A DNA stretch of 64,000 nucleotides, taken from assembly GCA_035578155.1 (NCBI GenBank), contig JAPWDM010000001.1, positions 163,715,498 to 163,779,497 of the forward strand, given 5' to 3'. A program made the position numbers and the translations under genes. Shown here one piece after another: positions 34,345 through 45,439 of this stretch; positions within the stretch are counted from its first letter, which is position 1; every line of letters starts with the position of its first letter. The notes beneath the pieces were generated by a model, which was given only the letters and a program-made list of their open reading frames with translations, did no database searches and had not been told where the DNA came from. The DNA is from Brachynemurus nebulosus. Lineage: Eukaryota > Arthropoda > Insecta > Neuroptera > Myrmeleontidae.

Positions 34345-35199
34345 GGGCAATTCCATGGAAAAGGCTCCATAATTGAAAAAAATAAATAATTGTTATTGGT
34401 AGTAAAAATACGTTAATATGATGGCAACACTATAGTACTTTAAGTTCCCAAAATTTCAATAAAAGTTTGTTTTTAGTTTTTTAGAAATAGTGTAATTTTC
34501 AATGTTTTGTCGTAAGTATAAGCTGATAGTGTATTTTATAGTGGTGTTTTAATTAAATTTTCACGGCAAGTATTTAGAATTATTGTAATCCTAATTGAAT
34601 CCTTAACGGGAATAGAATTTATTATAAATTTACAGATTTTGAAAAATCTTAAGAAATTTTGTATTTTAGGTAATAAATAATAAAAATAAGTACATTTTTG
34701 TACCTTTAAAATTATTTTAAAGTTCCTATTTTATGTCCTATAGTGTCAGTTTCTAGGATTTCATTTAAAAATACTACTTTTTTGCAATTCAAAGTGATGG
34801 TAGTGTCAGTTACGAATTATTTTCCGAATAACTACTTTTCTAAAAAAGTAAAGTCTTTCATTTTATCATTTTCCAATAATTTGTTTCATATACTTCGGTT
34901 AAATATACAATTTAAAATTATAACGTCTGCGTCTGTACAGAGGAAGATTTTCGAAGTTTAAAAACACTCTCGAAAGCGACTTCCTTTTGCATGTAGTGTC
35001 AGTCACATTTACATTTTATTAAATAAATCATATTTCACAACTTTATTTGTGCACACTTTTTATTACAGAGGGATAATTGGGGTATCAACTATAAAACCAT
35101 GCTAAAATTGAAACTGTAAACATAGTGATATTCGTAATATAAGGCAAAATAAAACGTAAATTGTGTCAAATGTAGAGTCAGTCACATATGGAATTGCCC
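34345..35199. mobile_element. Element with GGGCAATTCCAT ends and GTGTCAGT motifs (855 bp)
   Basis: The left end GGGCAATTCCATGG and the complement of the right end GGGCAATTCCATAT are inverted repeats. Inside, TAGTGTCAGTTTCT (34741), TAGTGTCAGTTACG (34800), TAGTGTCAGTCACATTT (34996) and TAGAGTCAGTCACAT (35173) are spaced direct repeats, plausible protein-binding sites. No coding frame and no clear target duplication. Confidence 0.6.
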
Positions 35200-35203
35200 A
35201 GTG

Positions 35204-36572
35204 GAAAGTCGTTTCTCGTCCAATTTTGTCAATTTAGATGGAAACTGAACCAAAAACGAACTATGATCGGTATTATAGTGTGGAGCGATCCTAACTAGTA
35301 AATATAGGTAGTTGTATATGCATATTCGTATTTTGTATTTACCGTGTGTGTAAATGCATGATATGTAGGTTTAATACAGTAATACTAATAATAATTATCA
35401 GTTAAAATGGAGTAGATAATGGCATTTAAAATAAATAAATATTTTATTTTATTTTTTACTTGAATTTTATGAGTGTCATTAATAACATGCAAATGAATTA
35501 ATATAATTTAGATAGGAACATTGTATATTATAATGAATGCAAAATTTCGTGTTTATAAGTGCAGGCAATATTACTGTAAATATCACATTGAAAAGTAGGT
35601 TTTCTGTTAGTTTTGAATGTCTTAGCATAAAAAATTCACAAAGGATTTCTCTGTAAATCTTCGTTCAGTCTGACAAAACTGATACATTTCTAAAATAAAA
35701 AAAATTATGGATTTTGTCTTTAGAAATTCACTCATACAGTCCCAGCGTCTACGCAGTAAACTTTCCTATGGATCCGCAATATTTTTAACACGTTAACGCA
35801 ACACTGTACCACGTCAGGCCACGTAAAGGGTACACAAATACGATACACAAACATAACTTAAATGAAAGTGTGTTACCCCTATTAGGCTACCTGTTCGCGA
35901 TAGCATCGCACGCATGTGTGATCATCACTGACAGCGAATTACCTCTACGGAATCGTTTATTATCAAAAGGTTTCAAAAGGCATTATTATGTGGTGTACTT
36001 TATTACAAAAAATGTGCTTTCATGTTTTTATTGTTTTAATATAATTTTTTTCTTACAGAAATCTTATCAGTCTATACACATAATTTTCATTATAATATTT
36101 AATATAATTTTAAGAACATTTTTATACATTATACCGTTAATCATATTCACTATTAAAAGTACGAGTATATATTACTTTAGCTATTATTTTATAGCAAAAA
36201 AAAGTAATAATTACGTTCGGTTTTTATGACTTGCTTTATAAAAATTCAGTTTCGTGATCATTTTTTATTACGGAGAATTTTATATTTTTTAAAATATTAA
36301 TATAATTTACTAGCAGACAATAAAAAAAAGTTACAAACGATTTCAGTTTAGTTCGTGGCGGAAGAAAAACCTACATAACGGAATTATAAGACAAACCAGG
36401 GGTTTTGTTCAAATTATAGTTCCCGCTAACCTCATGTTAAAATTTTTGTGCAAAATTCTTATACTTACTTTGTTAAGAAATTTATTTAAAAATACGAAAA
36501 ACTTAACAAGAGTGCTATGAAAGAGTTTTTTCATATTATTTTCATTTATTATTACACGAGAGGTTTGTACTT
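35204..36572. other. A+T-rich stretch, no gene accepted
   Basis: The frame at 35870-36229 encodes a Phe/Ile/Tyr-rich, low-complexity product typical of random A+T-rich sequence. TTAACACGTTAACG near 35787 resembles a piggyBac-type end but no partner end was found. Confidence 0.45.
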
Positions 36573-36574
36573 TT

Positions 36575-36698
36575 TAGTCGAATTTTCTCCGAAAAATTAG
36601 ACTTATACAGTCTATACGATAAGAGCTGCGAGAGGCGAGACCAGGGGCGCTATCCGTTTTCGGACCCGTAGAACACGATTATGTAAAAAAAAAAGATG

Positions 36699-36755
<57 letters not shown>

Positions 36756-37164
36756 CCCGCAACCTTTTAATATGTGTAGGGCCCCCCTATGGAAGTTAAG
36801 AGATGAAATTTGGTAAGTGGGGCTTATTCCGATGCACAACAATACTATCAAAGTGGGGTCAAATTTTGGGCAAATTTTTTTTCGGACCCGACCTTTAAGG
36901 GGGTCGTGGGGGGCTGAAAAGCAATAAAACTTTTTCAAACCGGTTTTAAATAATGTTTCGGTCAATTATCTACAACATGTCCAAAATTCAGCTTCCTAGG
37001 ATGATATGGTGGGAGTAGAGGGGGGAAAAACGATTTTCGCTGGATCTAACAGACCCCCAGCCCCCCAGAATTAACGTAGAGGGTTGAAATTTGGTGTGTT
37101 GATAAAGTTCGTACCTAGGTTGTGCTTTTTGGAGGTTTTAATATTTTACCCCCATCCCCCTCAT
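36575..37164 (+). repeat. Near-identical tandem duplication, unit 1
   Basis: This unit and 37165-37766 differ at only a handful of bases (for example GGGGGGCTGAA versus GGGGGGCGGAA, and TCCAAAATTCAGC preceded by ACATG versus ACATA) and in the length of an internal (AT)n run (36703-36752, about 50 bp). The duplication is therefore recent. The minus-strand frame through it, which contains a Tyr-Ile run, is duplicated as well and is not a gene. Confidence 0.92.
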
Positions 37165-37289
37165 TAGTCGAATTTTCTCCGAAAAATTAGACTTATACAG
37201 TCTATACGATAAGAGCTGCGAGAGGCGAGACCAGGGGCGCTATCCGTTTTCGGACCCGTAGAACACGATTATGTAAAAAAAAAAAGATG

Positions 37290-37356
<67 letters not shown>

Positions 37357-37766
37357 CCCGCAACCTTTTAATATGTGTAGGGCCCCCCTATGGAAGTTAA
37401 GAGATGAAATTTGGTAAGTGGGGCTTATTCCGATGCACAACAATACTATCAAAGTGGGGTCAAATTTTGGGCAAATTTTTTTTCGGACCCGACCTTTAAG
37501 GGGGTCGTGGGGGGCGGAAAAGCAATAAAACTTTTCCAAACCGGTTTTAAATAATGTTTCGGTCAATTATCTACAACATATCCAAAATTCAGCTTCCTAG
37601 GATGATATGTAGGGAGTAGAGGGGGGAAAAACGATTTTCGCTGGATCTAACAGGCCCCCAGCCCCCCAGAATTAACGTAGAGGGTTGAAATTTGGTGTGT
37701 TGATAAAGTTCGTACCTAGGTTGTGCTTTTTGGAGGTTTTAATATTTTACCCCCACCCCCCTCATT
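37165..37766 (+). repeat. Near-identical tandem duplication, unit 2
   Basis: Second copy, starting with the same TAGTCGAATTTTCTCC. Its (AT)n run, at 37294-37353, is about 10 bp longer than that of unit 1. Confidence 0.92.
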
Positions 37767-38255
37767 TTTAAGCTACAATTTCATGCATTTTCGACGTTTT
37801 CGAAGTTTGTACCACTCGCACAGGTCACCCGAATAAACCTAGAGGGCTGAAATTTTGTATTCGGATTGAGTTAGTATCAAGGGGGTGCCTTTTGGGGGTC
37901 TCGACTTTTAACCCCTACCCCCACCATTTTTATACCCAAAAGAACATGATTTTTCTTGTTTTTTAACAGTTTCGTTCGGGTCAAAATCTCCCCAAATAAA
38001 CCTAGAGGGCTGAAATTTGGTGTACAGGTTAAGCTAATAGCCAGACACTGTTTTTTGGAGGTTTCAACCTTTAACCCTTACCCCCACGATTTTTACGCCA
38101 ATATTTCCTTAATTTTTTTGCTTGTTTTCAAACACGTCTAGAGACTCCATAAGGAAACCTAGAGGGCTGAAATTTTGTACGTGTATTCAGTTAGTATCCA
38201 GCTAGTACCTTGTAGGGAGTCCGCATCACTTTTCCCCCCACTTCTCCCATTTTTA
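37767..38255 (+). repeat. 160-bp tandem monomers (three units)
   Basis: Units start near 37767, 37929 and 38091. Each holds CCTAGAGGGCTGAAATTT in its middle (37838, 37999 and 38157), then a GTTAGTATC/GCTAATAGCC step, and closes with a C-rich stretch and CATTTTTA/CGATTTTTA. The 590-bp units end with a related, more diverged monomer (AGAGGGTTGAAATTTGG). Confidence 0.8.
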
Positions 38256-38496
38256 CATCGGAATTGAATGCTATTGTTAAATGTGTTTTAAAAGCATTAT
38301 GTTTATTCTAAATACAAGTAGGCGAATAGTAATTTTAAAAAATTTAAAAAAAAGTGAATACAATTTTTTAACAAATGAAATACATACATATTAAGTAATT
38401 TGCAAATGTTATTAAAGTCACTGTTTATTTATTTATTTAATTATTATTTAGGAATTTTGGATTTTTATTATTTATAAAATAGAAATTTTGGATTTT

Positions 38497-38826
38497 TTTG
38501 AAAAGAAAAAATATCTTCATAAAAGCCTTCCAGTTTACTATTTAAGTTCCTTTTTTAATATTTAAAAGTAAAACACAAAGGCAATTGGCGGATAAGCATG
38601 GATAGAAATGCCCTCGTACGAATTGTGTTGGCTTTTTCCCTGTTAACTTCTATCGGCACAAAATTGAAATTTATTGAGATTCAGCCCTTAAAAACTTAAA
38701 ATCTTTTTATAAAGCCCCGATCAACCGGACACTCATTATCAGTTTTGAAACCACCAAAATTACAAATCGCTTGTGGACTTTCAATTATATTTCGCTTGTA
38801 GACACTCAATACCGAAGAAATAATTT
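38497..38826 (+). repeat. 330-bp direct repeat, copy 1
   Basis: GAAAAAATATCTTCATAAA through CAATACCGAAGAAAT. It matches copy 2 at roughly 85-90% by eye, including GCCCTCGTACGAATTGTGTT. Confidence 0.85.
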
Positions 38827-38872
38827 TTTATTTTTTATTTTTTTTATTTTTTATTTTTTTTTTTTTTTTTTT

Positions 38873-39197
38873 TTTTGAAAGAAAAAATATCTTTATAAAG
38901 GCCTTCCAGTTTACTATTTAAGGTCCTTTTTTAATATTTAAAACTAAAACATAAAGGCAATTAGCGGATAAACATGGGCAGGAATGCCCTCGTACGAATT
39001 GTGTTGGTTTTTGTTCTGCTACCTGTTTTCGGCACAAAATTGAAATTTACTGAGATACAGCCCTTAAATACTTAAAACCTTTTTTTAAAGCCTCGATCAG
39101 CCGAACACTCATGACCAGTTTTGAAACCAACAAAATGACAATTCGGTTGTAGACTTTCAATCACATTTCGCTTGTAAACATTCAATACCGAAGATGA
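38873..39197 (+). repeat. 330-bp direct repeat, copy 2
   Basis: Follows copy 1 after a T-rich spacer (38822-38876) and runs into the right terminus of the enclosing element. Confidence 0.85.
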
Positions 39198-39439
39198 AGG
39201 GGAAAATTCGACTACCGTGATGGGGCCCCGCTGCTCACGGCGTTTTTTTTCGAATAAATTTGGGTTTGTCTAACAAGAAGAAATGTCAACTAACAAAAAC
39301 GCGACAGCAGAGCTGGAGCGTTTTTTGGTTAACAGTTCTTCGAGTTAAATTGCTTTTAGGCAAGAAATTTGAGTTGTAGAAAAGAGTTATTCAGAAAAAA
39401 TATAAAACTCAAGTGTAATACGGTAAGATAATTTAAGGA

Positions 39440-39905
39440 ATAATGGTATATTGTACAATAAGTGCGGGAAATTGTCGGTTGCCAACGAAAGCGAAGTTGG
39501 GGCAATTCGCTTGAGTAGGGGCAATCGACAATCCTGCCCGAGTTGCACATACTATTTTTTATTACGAATTTCACATACTTTTTTCTATTGTTATCACTAT
39601 TTTTGACATTTTTATTACTTTTTAAAATAATATTTTTAAGTGATCGTCTTTTTTCTGAATTAATTATCGTTTAAATTACTTTGTTGGTGGTTTCTATAGA
39701 AATAATTATGAAATATTTATCAAATGAAAAATTAAGAGGCGGCTTTGCGTGTTTTGATTAAATTTTGGATGTTTGATTGTCAATTTGCGTGTGGAAAGTT
39801 ACTTCCCGCACGCAAAAAAGTATGTGGGAAGAGTACAGTGGGTAAACAGCTATTTTCTGTACAGAAATGTGTGCTCCAAGTTAGTATTTCTCCCGCATGA
39901 GTAAT
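39440..39905 (+). repeat. Dispersed repeat R3, copy 2
   Basis: Plus-strand orientation. It begins ATGGTATATTGTACAATAAG and carries GAAAGCGAAGTTGGGGCAAT and GGGGCAATCGACAAT as the cruciform block. It continues through GAAATAATTATGAAATATTT and ends at TCTCCCGCATGAG. Matches 19150-19625 inverted. Confidence 0.7.
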
Positions 39906-40735
39906 AAAAAATAAATTAGTATAATTCATATTATTGTTCTGAAATCAGTTAAATTTACCAATAGGAATTTTGGTTTCGTTTTTATCGTGTTTACCTACAG
40001 TGAAATGACCAATTAAATGTTTTGTACTATTTTTTTCGCTGTAAAAATTTGTCCTAACTTATTTTCCATGGTAAAAGTGAAAATTCTTATGGGATTTGCT
40101 ACACATGAGTTAAATTATCAAAGAAAAATGAAACAATCTGCACGACCTTAATGCACTCATAAACCTACCGAGTATACTTAAGGGAGTGCACTCTCTGTTT
40201 CTCTCTTTCGTCAGTTCTTTTGATTGTATTGACATATTTTACTTGTTTTTGGCGAAGAGTGAGGAAAACGAACACCCTTTGGGAGAGTGTACAATTTTTG
40301 TTGATAAGAACTTAGAAGACGTTTTCCTGAGAATCAAAATTTTACGCGCCAAGCAATGTAACTTAAAAAATATTCAAGCAATGGTTTTCAAATTTGATAA
40401 GCATATTCTTTAGCTATTTGGCCACAATATGAAGCTATCTAGTATTTAATATTTTACTTTTAAAAATAATTGTTACCTAATCTTATATCACCACAAAAGT
40501 GGTGAGTGAAGTTTCACTGTACTCATAGAACGAAGTTGTACCGCAACATTCATAGAGAAGTAACCAAAAATTACACCGTAATTATTAATGCTAATTTGTA
40601 TAATTATTTTTTTTATAAATAATTCATGATTTTCTCCCTAATCAAATATAATGAAATACTAAAACTGATGTTTGATTCGCGAAGATGATTGACATGACTT
40701 CATACCATACTTGTAGTGAAAGGAGTATCACAAAT
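39906..40735. other. A+T-rich stretch with one doubtful frame
   Basis: The frame at 40186-40413 ends GECTIFVDKNLEDVFLRIKI then LRAKQCNLKNIQAMVFKF. Its second half looks protein-like, and a TCTCTTTCGTCAG acceptor-like site precedes it, but it is too short to accept. Nothing else is recognised. Confidence 0.35.
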
Positions 40736-40738
40736 AAT

Positions 40739-40784
40739 ATGTCAGCGGAAAAGCGAAAAACTAAAGCGAAGGGACTAAGATTTG
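40739..40784 (+). CDS. Weak candidate first exon ending at a GTAAGTATG donor
   Basis: An ATG at 40739 opens MSAEKRKTKAKGLRF and meets a near-consensus splice donor, TTTG|GTAAGTATG, at 40784/40785. The short product start is strongly basic. The surroundings (40740-40960) are GC-richer than the flanks. Against it, a second good donor (CTG|GTAAGTGG) lies on the opposite strand at about 40907, and no second exon or product is recognised. It could equally be chance. Confidence 0.2.
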
Positions 40785-40959
40785 GTAAGTATGCGTCTGC
40801 GGCCATCTTCTTGAGGAACTAGCTCGATATTTATCTGGAATTGTAAAGGGAAACTGCAGAAAACTTTCACGATTATTATTATGCGAAATTTTAAACTTCC
40901 ACTTACCAGTCCAAAGCACCAACGGCTGAGCACGCTTCGCCACTCCGCTGGTAATTAAA

Positions 40960-41486
40960 TTTATTACAGATTTTAAAATAGTCTAAAATAAAATTTTTAC
41001 TCATAGCTCGTACGCAATCGAGTCACAAAAATCGATACCACTATCAATATTTATTTTCAGCTAACTTAGCTCTTTAAGCTTGTTAAACCTGTGACTGGAA
41101 TGAAAAGTTTCAAACCCGTACAGACCATTGCAATTTTCAGTTACAATGCGTTCTGATAAAATTAAGAATTAAATCACAAAAAGTACGTATTTTGATAACA
41201 TATCGTATAATATAGAGTTATATAAACTTTGCCATCGTATTGTTTACAGTCAATAAGCATACGAGAGATTTAAAGAAATCTGTCACGTGTTGTTTTGTTT
41301 TCACCCGAAGTTTCCACCCGAAAACGGATGCATTACTAGATAGTAGTACCCAGATAGAAGCATGTCAGTGATCATACTCCCATATTATATGCAATATATA
41401 CATATTACGTTATTTAACCGGACGAAATTTATGAGTGCATATTAATAAATAACGATAGTCGTAATTTCAACAAAAACAAATAGAGT
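40960..41486. other. A+T-rich stretch, nothing recognised
   Basis: No supported feature. Confidence 0.4.
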
Positions 41487-41487
41487 A

Positions 41488-42314
41488 GGGTGGTATAAGA
41501 TTGCGCAGTTGGTAATAATAGGCAATTAGGCATACACCTGGTTTCATAAAACAGAAACGAAATTCGTAAATAACTTCAATCGTGTTTTGAAGTGTTAGGA
41601 TATCCATACATTTTCCCCAAAAATATCGAATTGCAGTATAATTCCAATATTCTAGATAAGTATGCAATTTTTCGCACAAATTGATATTATTTTTCTCGAA
41701 CTTGAATGTGAACTTGAAAGTTAAAAGTTTAAATATTTCTGTGGCTAGTAAAGTTAGTCCCGAATTACCTTTATAGATTCGGGTCAACACGAATGGATTA
41801 TTTCCATAGGATGATTTTGTTGATAATAGACAGTTGTACAGAACTGAAAAATTTTATTTTATCAAGTTTTCTTAACATTTCCAAGGAAACTTTCATACAA
41901 TGTAAATTCGTATAATGCGAATTCCTATAAGACGGCAAAGATTTTGCGACCTTTTCATATAATGTAATTCCTCAAACAACGCACCGGAAGATGTTTTATA
42001 CACAGGTATCAAAAGTCAAATTGGTAAAATTTTAAATTGATGCAATTCCTCGTTCAGGAGACATCACTTATATAAGACCTTTTAATAATGGTCGTTATCG
42101 GAAACATTTAGTCATAATTATCTCATAAACGGTGCACTCCGGTCAAAAAATAATGAAAATTTTGAAAGCCTAAGCAAAACAAGGTTCATATATATTCTAA
42201 ACATATTGCGACTATAATATACTTACTTCATAATTCATGGTTCATAATTCTATAATAATTTCTGTTATCTTTTTACAACCACATAAATGTTAAGTGCGCA
42301 GTCTTACACCACCC
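41488..42314. mobile_element. TA-flanked element with GGGTGGTRTAAGAYTGCGCA ends (827 bp)
   Basis: TA lies at 41486-41487 and 42315-42316. The left end reads GGGTGGTATAAGATTGCGCA and the complement of the right end reads GGGTGGTGTAAGACTGCGCA, differing at two positions. Inside, TATAATGCGAATTCC and CATATAATGTAATTCC are similar phrases. The minus-strand frame at 41467-41790 crosses the left end and has no recognised transposase motif. TA duplication and ends of GGGTG type fit the Tc1/mariner superfamily. Confidence 0.75.
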
Positions 42315-42516
42315 TACCCTACTCAATCAACAAACTAACGTTTATTATAGTATACCTTTTGAAAAAAGGAAATTACAGTTTGATATTGCAAACAAGGCGT
42401 CGCGTAGATAACCTAAAACCAGGTCTGCGAGTCACCAAGTTAATAATTTGATAATTCACAAATAATCCACTAAAGTTTCACCGATTAAGTATAATACATT
42501 AAAACAAAATTGGCCA

Positions 42517-42930
42517 AGAGCGAGTCAAGCTCGCACAATTAAAATTCAGTTTAGTGAGCACTGAATAGCCAAAAGAGCAAATTAAACTTTTTTTATTTAT
42601 GTATATTGGAATCTTATCGAAATTTGCATGTGGTAGTTAAAAAAATCATGCACTGTCCCATATTATACTGAAACAAATAATTAGTCGCTGCCTGTTACTG
42701 TGCTTCCCCCGATTTAATGATTTTTTTAGCAACTATTACATTGTGAAAAAACGCATAGTATTCCAATAATCTATGATTCAATTTTGACTCAAATTGATCT
42801 AATTAAATAAAAAAGTCAATTACATTAACAGGTTCCTCCGTATTCTATATATCTACACTAAAGGATGAAATAGTGACTTCAAATACAGGGTTTTTTTTTT
42901 AGTACGTTAGGGGTTCCTCAAATTTTTGAT
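42517..42930. repeat. Dispersed arthropod repeat remnant (GGCCAAGAGCGAGTC motif)
   Basis: TTGGCCAAGAGCGAGTCAAG then CTCGCAC matches a motif I know from dispersed arthropod repeats, where it is often followed by a GGGTTCCGTA block. A GGTTCCTCCGTA (42831) and AGGGGTTCCTC (42908) are present downstream. Boundaries are uncertain. Confidence 0.4.
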
Positions 42931-43239
42931 TAATTTGTATTCTTAATAATACCTCATCATGAAATATTGATCATAAAAAAATTTGGCGTTAAGTATAAGA
43001 AAGGTTTCAAATATACAGAGGTTCAAAGTGATCAAAATCGACTCACATGTCACGGTGTGTAAAGATAATAATTCAATAAAAAATGTCAATTTTCTCATAA
43101 AATATCTAGTAGGTACCTACTTTTCTATCTTTATCTCTTTTCTATTCTTTCTCATTAACTATCTCTTGTTGATTTTTATGTTTGAACGCTTTGAGTTCTT
43201 GGAGACGGTTATTATGAGCTATTTACGACAAAACAAATT

Positions 43240-43310
43240 TAAAAAAAAAAAAAAACAAAAAAACAAAAAAAAAAAAAAAAAACAAAAAAAAACAAAAAAC
43301 AAAAAAAAAA
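43240..43310 (+). repeat. A-rich low-complexity tract
   Basis: About 70 bp of A broken by single C residues. It could be an old poly(A) tail of a retrotransposed sequence on the plus strand, but nothing identifiable precedes it. The long Lys-Lys frame through it is an artefact. Confidence 0.8.
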
Positions 43311-43440
43311 TAAATTATAAAACCTCTTTATAGATTAGTGCCGTGACGTGGTAAAGAAACTGAAGTATTATTATTAGTATATATTATTATCATTACAATT
43401 ATTAGGTATTCTTACTATATATTTTACAATAATAATAATA

Positions 43441-44190
43441 CACGGAGAGAAATATCATATAATTTTTGTAGACAAAATTTCAGAAAAATTACCATGTTCT
43501 CTTATAATGCATGCGCGATCGACGACCAAAGTAAAAAATATTTTACGATCACGTAAATATTATTAAAATGAAACGTAAAAAGTATTAGTCATGGCTTCAT
43601 AAAAATTGTTGTGCTAGCATGGTAAAATTCAATGTGCTAACACAACTTCTCTCTCACACTCTTATGCATATATGCTATAGTTTAATTTTTGTTGTCGTAC
43701 TCTTTCATATGCGCATCGAAAAACTTCAAAGATGCCCGATCTTTTCCGACCTTCGATTCTTTATGATGCATACAAAAATGATTGGCAACAATATATTCTA
43801 ATACTGAAGATAGTGAAGTAACAAAATAATGAATGTATGTACATGTATGCACTATTCTTGATGGTCAGACGGTGACCGTCCGTCCTGTAAGACAGCCTAA
43901 TGAATACTGCTTGCTGCTTGTAAGACAGTCTAATGAATTAAGGTGCTTGGTCCGACCAAGTTGGTCGTCACACCTATGGTTGGGTATGTTACTTGTATGT
44001 ATGAGTGAGGTACATTTCAACAGCGTTCTTTCTCTTTCTTTCTTTCTACTATTAGCAGATAGCATTTGAAAATTTTCTATGATTAATTATAAATTTTATA
44101 TTTTTACCGTACAAAATTGAATACGTTCGTCTTTTACACGTCGATTATAGTGCTGAGCACAGTAATTTTTCTATGAATTTTCTCTCCGTG
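43441..44190. mobile_element. CACGGAGAG MITE family, copy 2 (750 bp)
   Basis: TA at 43439-43440 and 44191-44192 flanks CACGGAGAGAAATATCATAT and TTTTCTCTCCGTG. It is colinear with copy 1 (9359-10146): TAATTTTTGTAGANAAAATT, ATGCGCGATCGACGACCAAA, GTGCTAGCATGGTAAAAT, ACGTCGATTATAGTGCTGAG. It has an extra segment near 43545-43610. Overlapping frames on both strands at 43833-44069 lie in its GC-richer centre and are not genes. Confidence 0.8.
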
Positions 44191-44192
44191 TA

Positions 44193-44866
44193 CAACTAAA
44201 TCTAATCTATCGACCTTATATATCTCTGAAACCGTTCTTATGTTCAAGCTCATATTTTTGTGTGATTAATGTCTTATCATAAGGTATCATTTGGACCACA
44301 AATCAACCAAAAATTTGATAGCCCCCAAAACGGGCTATTTTTGAGGCCACTCTTTATAAGAATGAATTTGGTTATTTATCTGCAGACTACGACTTCAGTA
44401 TCTCCAAGTAATAACTTCAAGCTCATAATAATAGTAAAAGCGTTGCAATAAAATTACTTCTGTAATAAATAAGGACCCCAATAAATAAACACATTTCGAA
44501 TATCTTATACATTTCTAATTGCATTTACCTTACCTATATAGGTCTGTTAATTTCTAAAATACATATCTGAATACAGCGATCGATTAAACATCAATAGGTT
44601 AGTTAGTTAGACTAATACCAACTGTATAAGTATCAAATGACCCCGCAGTATCCAACAATAGATTTCATTAAATGAATAAATTGTTACCAAACATACCTAT
44701 GTATAGTTACATAGCGAGAAGTGCCATACATAGATGGCGTTATTAGATACCATTATGCACTCAATATGAATACCAATCCCAAGATAATAATATATGTATA
44801 TATGTAACATTTAGAGTAATTCCGTCCAACTAATACGATCATATATTGTCTCAGTACAATATAAAA
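44193..44866. other. A+T-rich stretch, nothing recognised
   Basis: No supported feature. Confidence 0.4.
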
Positions 44867-45015
44867 TAGGGTAGACCGGGGCAAGTTTGGTACAGGGATA
44901 AGTTTACACAATCCTTATAGCTCACAAACCGTTGATCGGAACGCAGCACTTGTCAGACTAAACAAGTTACTATGAGACTGACATTTGCAAGTACGTCAGT
45001 TTGTAACCAGTACTA

Positions 45016-45212
45016 CACGGAGAGAAAAAATTCCTATAAAAATTACTGTACTCAACATTACAATCGACGTGTAATAGGCGAACATATTCAATTTTGTACG
45101 GAAAAAATTATAATTTTTATAATTTTTTCCGTACAAAACTGAATATGTTCGCCTGTTACACGTCGATTGCAGTGTTGAGCACAGTAATTTTTATAGGAAT
45201 TTTCTCTCCGTG
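45016..45212. mobile_element. CACGGAGAG MITE family, copy 3 (197 bp, fully palindromic)
   Basis: TA flanks at 45014-45015 and 45213-45214. The two halves are almost exact inverted copies: CACGGAGAGAAAAAATTCCT, then ATTACTGTACTCAACATTAC and AATCGACGTGTAATAGGCGA, folding at TATAATTTTTATAATTTT. It equals two right ends of the longer copies joined head to head. Nested in the pogo-like element. Confidence 0.9.
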
Positions 45213-45439
45213 TATTAATTAGTAAACAAACAACGTAGAGCAGAATTTGTGATCCTTTTGAAATTAGTAAATTTTTACACCCCTATGTTAGTGTGAAGAG
45301 TAATTATACTATTAGATCTTTACAATTCATAATACATTATGGATTATCTTGTTAGACCGTTCTTTTACGGTTATTTTAAGATAGTTTGTTAAATGTTAAT
45401 CGCATTAAAAAAATTTATAGGTTATGTTTTGTTGAAAAT

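Larger units (their letters stand above)
36575..39214. mobile_element. Complex repeat-built element (2.6 kb) with TAGTCGAATTTTC ends
   Basis: The left end TAGTCGAATTTTCTCC and complement of the right end TAGTCGAATTTTCCCC match at 15 of 16. From left to right it holds two near-identical 590-600-bp units, three 160-bp monomers, a pair of 330-bp direct repeats and a T-rich spacer. GC-rich stretches such as CCCCCATCCCCC and GGGGTCGTGGGGGGC contrast with the flanks. No transposase or reverse transcriptase is present. A reversed, deleted relative lies at 5446-5830. The superfamily is not assigned. Confidence 0.6.

Noticed and set aside
35870..36229. 119-residue Phe/Ile/Tyr-rich frame
   Set aside because: Composition matches random A+T-rich sequence; no splice sites, start context or family motif support it.
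36612..37566. Pair of nearly identical minus-strand proteins (117 and 108 residues)
   Set aside because: They are the same repeat frame in a recent 590-bp tandem duplication and contain a (TA)n-derived run. Duplicate open frames are a by-product, not a gene pair.
42983..43333. 116-residue frame ending in Lys-rich sequence
   Set aside because: The second half is the A-rich tract at 43240-43310 and the first half is hydrophobic and A+T-driven.
43833..44069. Overlapping frames on both strands, 78 and 66 residues
   Set aside because: Both lie inside CACGGAGAG MITE copy 2; the matching region of copy 1 does not preserve either frame.
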